DNA from: Prochlorococcus sp. AG-402-L18
GTDB taxonomy: Bacteria > Cyanobacteriota > Cyanobacteriia > PCC-6307 > Cyanobiaceae
Assembly (NCBI GenBank): GCA_003216725.1
Contig: QCIL01000001.1
Location: 1 to 64,000, forward strand
Length of the DNA stretch: 64,000 bases
Direction: 5' to 3'
Shown piece after piece: positions 20,894 to 31,296 of the stretch. The stretch's first letter is position 1. The number at the start of each line of letters is the position of its first letter. Below the pieces are notes generated by a model. It worked only from the letters and a program-made list of their open reading frames with translations. It had not been told where the DNA came from and ran no database searches. A program made the translations under genes and the position numbers.

Positions 20894-21796
20894 TTAGAGG
20901 GGATAAATTCCATCCTTTTTTATAATTTCTTTTATTTCTAAACATAAAGCCTCGTGATTCTTTGAATTATTTGAGGCAATTAATATACCCCCCTGTTCAA
21001 AACCAGATTGACCATAAGATAATAGCTCATAATCTATATTTGTTATTGCTCCTCCTGCTGCTTTTAAAATAGCTTCTGGGGCTGCAAAGTCCCAATCCTT
21101 AGGAGCACTTTTACCCGGTAAGCTTAGACATATATAGATATCGCTTTCTCCTCTTAATAATGATGCAATCTTACAGCCTATACTCCCCATAACTCTAATT
21201 TCTCTAAAGTGTATTTTTTGGATCAAATTTTTTAAAGTTTCGTTCCTATGATTTTTACTTGTTACTAAAATCATTTCTTGAAGACTTTTATTTTTAAATT
21301 TCTTTGGTTTAATAATTGATCCATCTCTTCTCTCGCACCATACCTCCTTCCCATCGGCTATCCATAATTCATTCTTTTCAGGTATTAAAACAATTCCTAA
21401 ATATGGCCTTTTCTTATAATTCAAAGCTAAATGCATAGCATAATTACCTGTTCCCTGAATAAAGTCTTTTGTCCCATCAAGTGGATCAAGCACCCATATC
21501 CAATCAGTATCAATATTACAGTTTGAAAGGGATACCTTTACATTTTCCTCGCTTAGAATCTCCCAATCGATTTTTTTATATTTATCATTAATTCCTTTAA
21601 TAATTAACTCATTAACCTTTAAATCAGCAGTTGTTACTGGATCTTCTATATTTTCATTTTCTAAAATATTGCTTTTAAAATCTGAATCTTTTAATATTTT
21701 GGAATAGAAAAGTAGTACCTCTGAAGCTTCCCAACTAATAGTCCTCAAATCATAAATAAGATTATGAATGTCTATGCCAGATGGTAATTTAATCAC
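20894..21796 (-). CDS. cysQ: 3'(2'),5'-bisphosphate nucleotidase / inositol monophosphatase family
   Basis: 300 aa; DPVTTADLKVN, WVLDPLDGTKDFIQGTGNYAMHLAL, DWDFAAPEAILKAAGG. Confidence 0.88.
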   Translation of the reverse strand: MIKLPSGIDIHNLIYDLRTISWEASEVLLFYSKILKDSDFKSNILENENIEDPVTTADLKVNELIIKGINDKYKKIDWEILSEENVKVSLSNCNIDTDWIWVLDPLDGTKDFIQGTGNYAMHLALNYKKRPYLGIVLIPEKNELWIADGKEVWCERRDGSIIKPKKFKNKSLQEMILVTSKNHRNETLKNLIQKIHFREIRVMGSIGCKIASLLRGESDIYICLSLPGKSAPKDWDFAAPEAILKAAGGAITNIDYELLSYGQSGFEQGGILIASNNSKNHEALCLEIKEIIKKDGIYPL

Positions 21797-21799
21797 TCA

Positions 21800-22705
21800 A
21801 TGAATATAAAATACTCATCATCTCATAAAAACACGGAACCTGAAAACCACGTTTTATATATTGTGGGTACTCCAATTGGGAATTTAAACGATATTTCATC
21901 AAGAGCGTTAAATATTCTTAAGAATGTTTCATTAATTGCATGTGAAGATACTAGACAAACAAAAAAAATTATGAGCAAATTTGAATTTACTAATAATTTA
22001 ATTAGTTTCAATAAATATAACTCTTTTAAAAAAATTCCAAAAATAATTGAGAATCTTAATTCTGGCCAATCAATAGCATTAGTCAGTGATGCAGGAATGC
22101 CTAGCATTTGCGATCCCGGGGAAGATCTTATAAAAAATGCAAAATTTAATGGGATCAATGTAATATGCATTCCTGGACCTTGCGCAGCCCTAACCGCATT
22201 GGTTTCAAGTGGCCTGCCATCTTCACAATTTATATTTGAAGGCTTCCTACCAAAAAGTAAAGTTGAGAGGAAAAAACTTCTTTTGGAAATAAGTAATAAT
22301 GAAAAAACTACAATTTTATATGAATCTCCTCTACGTTTAAAGAATTTGCTTAAGGAATTAAAAGATTATTGCGGAGAAGAAAGAGAAATTCAAGTATTTC
22401 GAGAATTAACAAAAAAATTTGAGGAACATATTGGTAAAAATATTAAAGAGGCTATATCGTTTTTTGAAGGTAAAGAAATATTGGGAGAAATAACAATTGT
22501 AATTAAAGGAAGAAATAAAAAAATAGAAAATAATAAAGTTGACGAAAAAAAATTAAAAAGAGAACTTATTGAATTGATTCAAGCAGGATTAAGCTTATCT
22601 TCGGCTTCTAAATACCTAGCAAAAAAAAATACTCTTTCAAAAAAGTTTATTTATAATTTATATAAAGATCAAGGTAAATTTTTTAATGATGATTATTCCT
22701 ATTAA
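21800..22705 (+). CDS. rsmI: 16S rRNA (cytidine(1402)-2'-O)-methyltransferase
   Basis: 301 aa; LYIVGTPIGNLNDISSRAL, ACEDTRQTKKI, LVSDAGMPSICDPGEDLI, CIPGPCAALTALVSSGLPSSQFIFEGFLP. Confidence 0.96.
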   Translation: MNIKYSSSHKNTEPENHVLYIVGTPIGNLNDISSRALNILKNVSLIACEDTRQTKKIMSKFEFTNNLISFNKYNSFKKIPKIIENLNSGQSIALVSDAGMPSICDPGEDLIKNAKFNGINVICIPGPCAALTALVSSGLPSSQFIFEGFLPKSKVERKKLLLEISNNEKTTILYESPLRLKNLLKELKDYCGEEREIQVFRELTKKFEEHIGKNIKEAISFFEGKEILGEITIVIKGRNKKIENNKVDEKKLKRELIELIQAGLSLSSASKYLAKKNTLSKKFIYNLYKDQGKFFNDDYSY

Positions 22706-22910
22706 AAAAATCTTTTTTTTAATAACATTTAATGTTTCTTTATTTTTAATTTTAATAATTGGGATTCAGAATAGCTCAGATAAATTAAAAGTTAACTTAT
22801 TAATCACCGAAACAATAAAATTACCAGTAAGTTTTATCATTGGCATAAGCTTTATAAGTGGTTCTATTACTGGAGGATTAATACCTTTAAGTTTTTTGGA
22901 AAAAGATTAA
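22686..22910 (+). CDS. LapA-type (DUF1049) small membrane protein
   Basis: 74 aa two-TM pattern; IIGIQNSSDKLKVNLLI ... GISFISGSITGGLIPLSF. Confidence 0.6.
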   Translation: MMIIPIKKIFFLITFNVSLFLILIIGIQNSSDKLKVNLLITETIKLPVSFIIGISFISGSITGGLIPLSFLEKD

Positions 22911-22917
22911 TTAATTT

Positions 22918-23565
22918 TTATAAAGCTATTAATTGATCTGAACTTACTATTCTAGAAATTCCACGAGAAACTAAGATAGGAGAAACTATTTTAAAAACAT
23001 TGGTATTTGGAACTTTTATTACTTTTTGCTCTTTATTGCAATCATTCTTAGCTGATTTCAAATCAAAATAAATTTTTATTGTATTTCTATTCAAATCTTC
23101 TTGAGAGAGGAATTGCCATTCAGGATACTCTTTTAATAATTTTGTTTCTAATTCTATTTTTTGATTTACGATCATATATACAACCTTGGGTAAATTTATT
23201 TCAGAAAGTTCAATAGATGATAAATCTTTTTGTTTTGTATTATCAATCTCATAATCAATGGGAGTTAATTCAACAAAAAATGAATCTTGATTTGATTTTT
23301 TTTCTTCAGTTATTTGATCAAGATTATTAATTTCGTTGTTAATTTTTAGTGAATTACTTTTTAATTTATTTTTATTAGAATTACTAGCGTCAATATTAGA
23401 CTTTTTTAAGTTATTAAATTCTTCATTACCAACCAAGATCTTTAATTGTCTGGTAATAGTGGGTACTGTGAAATTATAAATTTTAGATATTTCTTTAATA
23501 TTTGTTCCATTAATAAATAAGTTCAAAATCTCTTTTTTTTGGGATTCATTAACTTTTCTGGACAC
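22918..23565 (-). CDS. HTH-containing hypothetical protein
   Basis: 215 aa; N-terminal KKEILNLFINGTNIKEISKIYNFTVPTITRQLKILVG helix-turn-helix, low-complexity linker, conserved C-terminal block. Confidence 0.6.
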   Translation of the reverse strand: MSRKVNESQKKEILNLFINGTNIKEISKIYNFTVPTITRQLKILVGNEEFNNLKKSNIDASNSNKNKLKSNSLKINNEINNLDQITEEKKSNQDSFFVELTPIDYEIDNTKQKDLSSIELSEINLPKVVYMIVNQKIELETKLLKEYPEWQFLSQEDLNRNTIKIYFDLKSAKNDCNKEQKVIKVPNTNVFKIVSPILVSRGISRIVSSDQLIAL

Positions 23566-23708
23566 AAATTTTTATAATAAATTGAATTACTATAATAATA
23601 TACTATTTTATTAAATTTACTTTAAGGCTGAGTGAACTACTTTTTAAAGTTCATCAATATATTAATTAATTTTAAATTTTATAGTATATTAATAAGTAAA
23701 ATTATATT

Positions 23709-25172
23709 TTGGAATCCATTAAAGTTAACTTTAATACAGCAACTAATATTATTCCAGTTATTCTTTCAGGTGGTAAAGGCACCAGATTATGGCCTCTATC
23801 AAGAGAATCTTACCCAAAACAATATCTTAAACTAAATGAAAAAAATAATTTTTCTCTCTTACAGAATACATATTTAAGACTTAAAGGTCTTAAGAATTTA
23901 GATCAGCCAATAATTATTTGCAACGAAGAACATAGATTTATAGTTGCTGAGCAAATGAGAGAAATTAAAATAGATCCTAAATCCATTATTTTAGAGCCTG
24001 TAAGTAAAAATACTGCTCCAGCAGTGGCTTTAGCTGCTTTAAAATCACAAAAAATAACAAGTGATGACCCTATACTTTTAATCCTTTCAGCAGATCACAT
24101 TATCGAAGATTCAAATAATTTAAAAGATGCAGTCTCGATTGCTTATAAGTATGCCGAGCAAGGAAGATTAATTACTTTCGGAATTAGTCCTACATATCCT
24201 GAAACAGGCTACGGATATATTGAGTCATATGAAGAAATTTCAAATTTAAATAAAACTAGCAATATAAAAAAGTTTATTGAAAAACCGCATAAGGAATTAG
24301 CAGAAAAACTAATTAAAAGTAAACTTTATTTATGGAATAGTGGTATTTTTTTATTTAAATCTTCAACTATAATTGAAGAAATCAACCTTTATTGTCCATC
24401 GATAATAAACTTATGTAAGGAAGCAATTAAAAACGAAATTAATGATCTTGATTTTCAAAGAATAAATAAAGATAAATTCCAGGAGTGTCCTAATATATCT
24501 ATTGACTCGGCCATAATGGAAAAAACTAACCTAGGAACAGTAACTCAACTTAATGCTGGATGGACTGATATTGGTAATTGGAAAACAATGTGGGAGAGAT
24601 CGAAAAAAGATAAATATGGGAATAGTTTAAATGGGAGAGCGTTAATCAAAAATAGTAATAATTGTTATTTAAAAAGTGAGAGCAGACTCACTGTGGGATT
24701 AGGCATAAATAATATTGCTGTTGTTGAAACAAAAGATGCTGTTTTAGTTTCAGATATTAATAGTGTGCAAAATTTAAAAGATCTTGTAATTGAGTTAGAT
24801 AAAAATAATTATTCAGAAGGGAAAAACAATAATAAAATTTATAGGCCATGGGGAAACTTTTCAACTATCGAGGAAGAGAATAATAAATGGAAAGTAAAAA
24901 AATTAGAAATTAAATCAGGAGCACGTATATCATTACAATTACATAATCATAGATCAGAACATTGGGTAGTAGTTAGTGGTGTTGCAACTGTAGAAATTGA
25001 GGGAAATATAAGCGTAATTAAAGAAAATGAAAGCATTTACGTTCCAAAAAAATGTAAACATAGACTATCAAATTTGAGTAAATCTCCTTTGGTTATTGTC
25101 GAAATTCAAAGCGGTTCTTATCTTGGAGAAGATGACATTATAAGGTTTGATGACATGTATGGAAGGAATTAA
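23709..25172 (+). CDS. manC: Mannose-1-phosphate guanylyltransferase / mannose-6-phosphate isomerase
   Basis: 487 aa (TTG start); ILSGGKGTRLWPLSRESYPKQYL; C-terminal cupin RPWGNFSTIEEENNKWKVKKLEIKSGARISLQLHNHRSEHWVVVSG. Confidence 0.95.
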   Translation: MESIKVNFNTATNIIPVILSGGKGTRLWPLSRESYPKQYLKLNEKNNFSLLQNTYLRLKGLKNLDQPIIICNEEHRFIVAEQMREIKIDPKSIILEPVSKNTAPAVALAALKSQKITSDDPILLILSADHIIEDSNNLKDAVSIAYKYAEQGRLITFGISPTYPETGYGYIESYEEISNLNKTSNIKKFIEKPHKELAEKLIKSKLYLWNSGIFLFKSSTIIEEINLYCPSIINLCKEAIKNEINDLDFQRINKDKFQECPNISIDSAIMEKTNLGTVTQLNAGWTDIGNWKTMWERSKKDKYGNSLNGRALIKNSNNCYLKSESRLTVGLGINNIAVVETKDAVLVSDINSVQNLKDLVIELDKNNYSEGKNNNKIYRPWGNFSTIEEENNKWKVKKLEIKSGARISLQLHNHRSEHWVVVSGVATVEIEGNISVIKENESIYVPKKCKHRLSNLSKSPLVIVEIQSGSYLGEDDIIRFDDMYGRN

Positions 25173-25371
25173 TAAATAGTTATTTATTATAATAATTATC
25201 TTTTCTGAAAAGATAGATATTTTATTTAGAGTGTATTTCTATTTTAAAATTTACTTGTTGAGTGTGCAGGGCTGTTTTAAAATAAAAAAGTTATTTGGTT
25301 AATTATTCATTAAATCGTCAAAAGCTCAATTTTATTAAGTATTTGACCTTTCTATATACCAAGTATTCCAT

Positions 25372-25445
<74 letters not shown>

Positions 25446-25461
25446 TCAAAAAATATAAAGC

Positions 25462-26763
25462 ATGCCAAAAATAGTTGGTTTTTTGAAAACTAATGATATC
25501 AGAAATATAGGACAAAGGTTCTTTAATTTAGGAGGGTTTTTCCTGGCATCAGCGCTTCCAATAAGCGGATTTTTCTTTTTATTATCATTGCTAATATCAA
25601 TTACAACTAATAAAAATTCATACAAAGATAAATATAATTATTTTCTTTTTATTTGTTCTGGATTAATGATTTTTAAGAATATTAATTTGATTTTTTCAGA
25701 AGATGTAATTTATCAGAGTTACAAACTTAACATATTTTTAGATATGTTGCAGTGGCTTTTATTTTTCGTTTTTTTTATTTATTCACAAATTTACTTAAGA
25801 AAAATAAGTCAAAGAATAATATTAAATAGGTATATTATTGCAGGTTCTATTCCAGTACTTATAACTTGTATTTTACAATCTTGGTTTAAATTATATGGAC
25901 CCTTTGAAACTTTAAATGGATTGATTGTTTGGTTCCTTAAACCTATAGAGGAAAATCATGGAGGTATTACAGGTCTTTTTAGCAACCAAAATTACACTGG
26001 ATTATGGTTGACAGCGATAATTCCTCTGATTATTTCAGAATTCAAGGTAAATAAAAAATATAGGTTTTTTTCAGGAATACTTTTAATTCTAAGCATTTAT
26101 TTAACATTTTTAACTACCTCAAAAAATGCTTTCTTGGGTTTAATAGTAATAATTACATTTTTATTTGAATTTAAAAACAAAAAGTATTTATTAATTTCCA
26201 TAATATTAAGTTCATCTTTTATTTTTATTAATATTTTAAATAAGTTTGATTTAATTACCTTTAATTTTTATTCGAAACTTCTAAATATTACTGTATTCGA
26301 AAAAATTTTTAACTTCAACTTTTATGATTCTTCAAGATTTGAGATCTATAAAAATTCTGTTTCACTAATTTTACAAAGGCCCTTAGCAGGTTGGGGAAAA
26401 TCCTTATTCTCAGAAAATTATGTTCTCTCTGGCGGTAATTATAATATTCAACATACCCATTCAATGCCATTAGAAATTGCATTCAATTATGGTATTCCAA
26501 TAGCTTTATTTTTAATTATTTTTGTACTTTTCCTTTTATTTAAAGCATGGAAAGTAGTTAGTATATTACCTAATAAAAGCAAGGAATTTTCTTATAATAT
26601 TTCATGGTGGGTTACAACACTTATCATAATAATAAGTCATGTGAATGATATTACTTATTATGACGGTAAAATAAGCATATTAATTTGGATATTTTTATCA
26701 GGATTAAGATTGATAATTTATGAAAATAACATTACTTTTGAGAAAAGTAAATCAGAGTATTAA
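25462..26763 (+). CDS. O-antigen ligase/polymerase-like membrane protein (Wzy_C)
   Basis: 433 aa polytopic; RPLAGWGKSLFSENY...QHTHSMPLEIAFNYGIPIALFLI. Confidence 0.8.
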   Translation: MPKIVGFLKTNDIRNIGQRFFNLGGFFLASALPISGFFFLLSLLISITTNKNSYKDKYNYFLFICSGLMIFKNINLIFSEDVIYQSYKLNIFLDMLQWLLFFVFFIYSQIYLRKISQRIILNRYIIAGSIPVLITCILQSWFKLYGPFETLNGLIVWFLKPIEENHGGITGLFSNQNYTGLWLTAIIPLIISEFKVNKKYRFFSGILLILSIYLTFLTTSKNAFLGLIVIITFLFEFKNKKYLLISIILSSSFIFINILNKFDLITFNFYSKLLNITVFEKIFNFNFYDSSRFEIYKNSVSLILQRPLAGWGKSLFSENYVLSGGNYNIQHTHSMPLEIAFNYGIPIALFLIIFVLFLLFKAWKVVSILPNKSKEFSYNISWWVTTLIIIISHVNDITYYDGKISILIWIFLSGLRLIIYENNITFEKSKSEY

Positions 26764-26832
26764 CTATAATTTATTAAAAAGTAATTAATCAAATTTTTAT
26801 TTATCCTTTCTTATAAACTGCAAAATCTATAG

Positions 26833-27645
26833 ATGACAAATATAAGCATAATAGTTCCTTTTTTTAATGCTTCAAAAACTATTAAAACAACTTTAGATTC
26901 AATAACTAAACAAACTTATCGCAAATTTGAATGCATTTTAATAGATGACTCTTCAACTGATAATTCAAATTCTATTGTAAGTTATTACGTTTCTAAAGAT
27001 AAAAGATTCAAACTTTTTAAACAATCTAAAGAAGGTGTTGTTTCTGCAAGAAACTTAGGAATTAAAAAAAGCAAAGGAAGATTTATAGCATTTTTAGATG
27101 CAGATGATATTTGGGACCCAGATTTCCTCAAAGAATCTTTAAGTATTAGAAATAAACAAAATAAACCAATAGCAATAACACATTCTTCATACTTAAGATT
27201 TAAATTGAAAGGAAAAAAAATATATTCATTTTTTGTAAATCCACCACAAATAATTAGCTACAAAAATATATTACAAAAAAATCACTTACCGTTACTAACA
27301 GTTTTGATTGATAGGCAAGTTATCAAGGAATTATATTTTGAAAATCACAGACCTGAAGATTATAGACTATGGATAAAATTGATTTATATTAAAAAATTTG
27401 AATCTATTTCACTAAAAAAAACTTTAGGTTATTATAGGATTTCCGAAAACCAAAGATCAAAAAATAAATTTAAAAATTTGATAAGAATTTATAATTTTTT
27501 CGGCAATTTACCTAATAACAATTTATTCCGACAAAAATTAAATACACTGAATTGGATTCTACACAACTCCACTCAGAGAATTTTTACAAAGAAAGTTATT
27601 AACAAAGAAAAATTAAAGATTCTTGAGTCGCTATTATTCAATTAA
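26833..27645 (+). CDS. Glycosyltransferase family 2
   Basis: 270 aa; ISIIVPFFNASKTIKTTLDSITKQTYRKFECILIDDSSTDNS ... RFIAFLDADDIWDPDFL. Confidence 0.93.
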   Translation: MTNISIIVPFFNASKTIKTTLDSITKQTYRKFECILIDDSSTDNSNSIVSYYVSKDKRFKLFKQSKEGVVSARNLGIKKSKGRFIAFLDADDIWDPDFLKESLSIRNKQNKPIAITHSSYLRFKLKGKKIYSFFVNPPQIISYKNILQKNHLPLLTVLIDRQVIKELYFENHRPEDYRLWIKLIYIKKFESISLKKTLGYYRISENQRSKNKFKNLIRIYNFFGNLPNNNLFRQKLNTLNWILHNSTQRIFTKKVINKEKLKILESLLFN

Positions 27646-27689
27646 TAAAAATTAATCATTATTGGTTTTTAAAAGATTTTTAAAATTCT

Positions 27690-27851
27690 TTAGAAAATAG
27701 AATATATAAAGGGAGCTATAACTGATCCTTGAGTAAAGACAATAAGAGCACTCATTAAAACAAGAGTTATGATTAATGGTGCAAGCCAATATTTTTTTCT
27801 TGTTTTAAGAAAATCCCAAATATCAATTAATAGTTCAAAGAAAGCTTTCAT
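27690..27851 (-). CDS. DUF5989 family small membrane protein
   Basis: 53 aa translated by eye: MKAFFELLIDIWDFLKTRKKYWLAPLIITLVLMSALIVFTQGSVIAPFIYSIF; absent from the ORF track; adjacent to SxtJ and carbamoyltransferase. Confidence 0.85.
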   Translation of the reverse strand: MKAFFELLIDIWDFLKTRKKYWLAPLIITLVLMSALIVFTQGSVIAPFIYSIF

Positions 27852-28253
27852 TTAAAATATTTTTCTTAAATCTATATTATTTTCTTTTTTGATCTCTTTA
27901 AATGATTTTTTGAAAATATTTTTATTTTTATATAAAGGATCATATCCAGAAAGTTTCATAATAAAAGCAATAGGCATAAGAATAAGAATAAAAATAATAC
28001 CTAAAATTATGCGACTATTAATCCAACCAAGAATAAATCCTAAAAACATCCATAATTTATAAGGATAAATTAAAAAGTATGGTCTATAAATGCCAATAAT
28101 TAGAAAAGCAACTCCGATAATCAATGTCCAATATTTAAAAGATTCATTTCTAATAATTGGAATTATCCCGCCAATAAAAATTGGAAACATTATTCCGAAA
28201 ACTATTCCAAATTCTTTAAGTATTTTTTTTGAAATTTTTTCAAAATGCATCAA
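27852..28253 (-). CDS. SxtJ family membrane protein
   Basis: 133 aa, hydrophobic, directly between DUF5989 and carbamoyltransferase, the usual SxtJ context. Confidence 0.75.
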   Translation of the reverse strand: MMHFEKISKKILKEFGIVFGIMFPIFIGGIIPIIRNESFKYWTLIIGVAFLIIGIYRPYFLIYPYKLWMFLGFILGWINSRIILGIIFILILMPIAFIMKLSGYDPLYKNKNIFKKSFKEIKKENNIDLRKIF

Positions 28254-30136
28254 TCTAATTCAAACTCCTGCATCCAATCTTCATTAATCTCTGATTTAGG
28301 TTGATCATCTTTTAATAAAATTTGATTTTGTAATACAAGCACATCTATTTCTGTTCTCATAAAACATTTATAGGCATCTTTAGGAGTACAAACTATTGGC
28401 TCTCCCCTCACATTAAATGAAGTATTTATAATGGTAGGACATCCAGTTCTCTTTTTGAATGCTTTAATTAATTTGTGATATCGAGCATTTGTTTCTTTAT
28501 TAACAGTTTGAATTCTTGCGGTATAGTCAACATGAGTGATAGCAGGAAGGCTAGATCTAGGAATATTTAATTTTTCAATGCCAAAAAGTTTTGATTCTTC
28601 ATCACTTTTTTCATAACATAATTCTTTTTTTACTGGACTTACTAAAAGCATATATGGACTTTTGTTATTCAGTTCAAACTGATTTGAAACTTCCTCTTCT
28701 AAAACGGAAGGAGCAAAAGGTCGAAAACTTTCCCTATATTTAATTTTTAGATTCATTAAGCTCTGCATACTTTTATTACGAGGATCTCCTATTATTGACC
28801 TACCTCCTAATGCCCTAGGACCGAATTCCATCGGTCCATTAAACCAACCTATAATCTTCCCCTCATCTAACATCCTCGAAACTTCATCAAATAAAATATC
28901 ATCATTATATTCTTTAAAAGGAGCTTTAATTTTAACTAGATAATCAACAATTTCGCTATTTGAAAAACTGCAACCTAGATACGAACCTTTCATAGAGTCA
29001 TTTGGATTTACTTTCCTAGTTTTACCTAAATATTCATGCCAACCAATTAAAGCCGCACCAAGGGATGAACCTGCATCTCCACTAGCTGGTTGTATCCATA
29101 TATTTTCAAAAATATTTTCTTTAATTAATTTACCATTTGCTACACAATTCAAAGCTACACCGCCTGCAAGACAAATATTTGACATGCCTGTTTCTTTTCT
29201 TAATGCTTTAGCAAGTTTTAAAACTATTTCTTCAGTAACATATTGAATAGATGCAGCTATATCCATATGAAACTGAGTTAATTCTGATTCTTTTTCTCTT
29301 GGAGGTTTACCAAATAATTTTTCAAATTTTTTACTTATCATTCTAAATCCTCTATGAAATTTAAAATAACTAATATCTAATCTAAAAGTTCCATCCTCTT
29401 TTATTTCTATAAGATTATCTTTGATTAAAGATACATATTTTGGACAACCATAAGGAGCTAAACCCATTAATTTATACTCACCAGAGTTTACCTTAAATCC
29501 ACAGTAATAAGTAAATGATGAATATAGTAATCCTAAAGAATGAGGGAAACTTATTTCCCAAATTGGATATATTTTATTTTTTTTACCTATCCAAGCTGAA
29601 GTTGTTGCCCATTCTCCAACACCATCCATGCAAAGGATAACTGCCTCTTCAAAAGGACTTGGGTAAAAAGCAGCAGAGGCATGAGCTTGATGATGCTCAG
29701 TAAAAAGTATTTCAGGAAGGCTTGGAACTACATTAGGGTGCAGTTTAAGTTGAATATCTTTGAATTTTTTTTTAATTTCTGACTTTAAAAAAAGTTTTTC
29801 TTTTAACCAAATCTGCATTGCTGCAATAAATGATCTCCCTCCTCGTGGTGCAGATCCTAAATAAGTTTCTAGTAATCTTTCAAAAGTTAAAAGTGGTTTC
29901 TCATAATAAACAATATAAGATATATCTCTTAAATCAAGTTGATTTGATTTAAGGCAAAAATTAATCGCATTAACTGGAAATCCTGAATCGTGTTTTTTCC
30001 TTGTAAATCTTTCTTCTTGTACTGCATTAACAATTTCACCGTTACTTATTAATGCTGCTGCGCTATCATGATAAAAACATGAAATCCCTAATATATTAAT
30101 TTTGCATTCAGATTGATTATCATTAATTTTAGGCAT
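28250..30136 (-). CDS. Carbamoyltransferase (NodU/CmcH family)
   Basis: 628 aa; ILGISCFYHDSAAALISNGEIVNAVQEERFTRKKHDSGFP, EHHQAHASAAFYPSPF, MEFGPRALGGRSIIGDPR, NTSFNVRGEPIV. Confidence 0.95.
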   Translation of the reverse strand: MPKINDNQSECKINILGISCFYHDSAAALISNGEIVNAVQEERFTRKKHDSGFPVNAINFCLKSNQLDLRDISYIVYYEKPLLTFERLLETYLGSAPRGGRSFIAAMQIWLKEKLFLKSEIKKKFKDIQLKLHPNVVPSLPEILFTEHHQAHASAAFYPSPFEEAVILCMDGVGEWATTSAWIGKKNKIYPIWEISFPHSLGLLYSSFTYYCGFKVNSGEYKLMGLAPYGCPKYVSLIKDNLIEIKEDGTFRLDISYFKFHRGFRMISKKFEKLFGKPPREKESELTQFHMDIAASIQYVTEEIVLKLAKALRKETGMSNICLAGGVALNCVANGKLIKENIFENIWIQPASGDAGSSLGAALIGWHEYLGKTRKVNPNDSMKGSYLGCSFSNSEIVDYLVKIKAPFKEYNDDILFDEVSRMLDEGKIIGWFNGPMEFGPRALGGRSIIGDPRNKSMQSLMNLKIKYRESFRPFAPSVLEEEVSNQFELNNKSPYMLLVSPVKKELCYEKSDEESKLFGIEKLNIPRSSLPAITHVDYTARIQTVNKETNARYHKLIKAFKKRTGCPTIINTSFNVRGEPIVCTPKDAYKCFMRTEIDVLVLQNQILLKDDQPKSEINEDWMQEFELD

Positions 30137-30195
30137 TAAACAACTAACAATAATTTTATACTTGATGATTCTGATTATATACTAAATAGGAAAAA

Positions 30196-31251
30196 TTATA
30201 ATTCAGAAAGTGATTCTGAAATTTTTTCTGCCATATAATTATGGCCTTTTTTATTAAGATGACCATTTATAGGGTAAAAGAAATTCTCTTCTAAACAAGT
30301 CTCATTTTTGACTATATTTAAATTATCTATTTTTAATTTTTTATAAATAAATAAAATGGATTTTTCATATGATTTAGAACAATACTTTTTATTATTTGGA
30401 GTTGTTGCGATTATTAATTTAGCTTTATTTTGTTTTGCGATTTTCGCAAATTCTTTTATATTGGCAATATTCTGATCGAACATAAATTTATTATCTTTGT
30501 TCAAGTTGTAAATAAGTCGTGTTTTAATCAAACTACTCATAGCATTGTTTTCACTATTACTTTGTTTTATTTTACTGAACAATTTATTTTTAAGAGTATA
30601 AGTATATCTATATATAGAAGAATTTCTATGCAATAAAGACTTAACTTTTCTAAAAAAAGTAATTGGCAAATTTTTTATTTTTTCAAAATCAGCTTTGCCA
30701 CTATCTTTTATAACAAAATCTCTACTTTTAAAGAGTATTCCATTCCATACTTTATATTCAGGGAATAGAGTATCATCTTCAATATCATTAAAAGGTGTAT
30801 AACCTAAAATAATAATTTTTGGATTAAATCCATTTTTTAATAACCTAATATATATATTTTTTTGTTGTAATGTACCTGAACCAGTAAGAGCACAGTTATA
30901 AGTTTTAAATTTATATTTATTTTTTAAAATATTTGAGTATCTATCTTTTAAGTTAACATAGCCCCATGTATGTGAATCACCCAAAACCAAAATTTCTGCA
31001 TCTCTTATTTTAATATCGTTTTCAAAACAACCGAAATCATTTGTTTTTACATCGTAGGAAAAATCTTGAAAACTATGATTGCCTGAAAAATTTTTAGCTA
31101 ATTTATAACCATTTTTAATATCTTTAACGAATAAACCACTTGGATAAACAGAATGCTTTTGTTCTTCAAAAAACCTTAATCCTAATTCAGCAAATATTAA
31201 ACAAATTATGCAACTCAAAAAAAATAAAAAATAATTCTGAGAATTCTTCAT
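30196..31251 (-). CDS. SGNH/GDSL hydrolase-like protein
   Basis: 351 aa; N-terminal TM; EILVLGDSHTWGYV (block I), GHLNKKGHNYMAEKI (block V). Confidence 0.75.
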   Translation of the reverse strand: MKNSQNYFLFFLSCIICLIFAELGLRFFEEQKHSVYPSGLFVKDIKNGYKLAKNFSGNHSFQDFSYDVKTNDFGCFENDIKIRDAEILVLGDSHTWGYVNLKDRYSNILKNKYKFKTYNCALTGSGTLQQKNIYIRLLKNGFNPKIIILGYTPFNDIEDDTLFPEYKVWNGILFKSRDFVIKDSGKADFEKIKNLPITFFRKVKSLLHRNSSIYRYTYTLKNKLFSKIKQSNSENNAMSSLIKTRLIYNLNKDNKFMFDQNIANIKEFAKIAKQNKAKLIIATTPNNKKYCSKSYEKSILFIYKKLKIDNLNIVKNETCLEENFFYPINGHLNKKGHNYMAEKISESLSEL

Positions 31252-31296
31252 TAATTAATTAAATACTAAAGTAAAAGTAATTAAAGCGTTAAAAAA

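Noticed and set aside
23632-23835. 67-aa ORF overlapping manC start
   Set aside because: Out of frame with ManC, low complexity
25198-25214. atctttt-ctg-aaaagat hairpin after manC as a terminator
   Set aside because: Short AT-rich stem without a clean U-tract; too weak to call
28090-28287. Plus-strand ORF over SxtJ
   Set aside because: Shadow of the SxtJ/carbamoyltransferase genes
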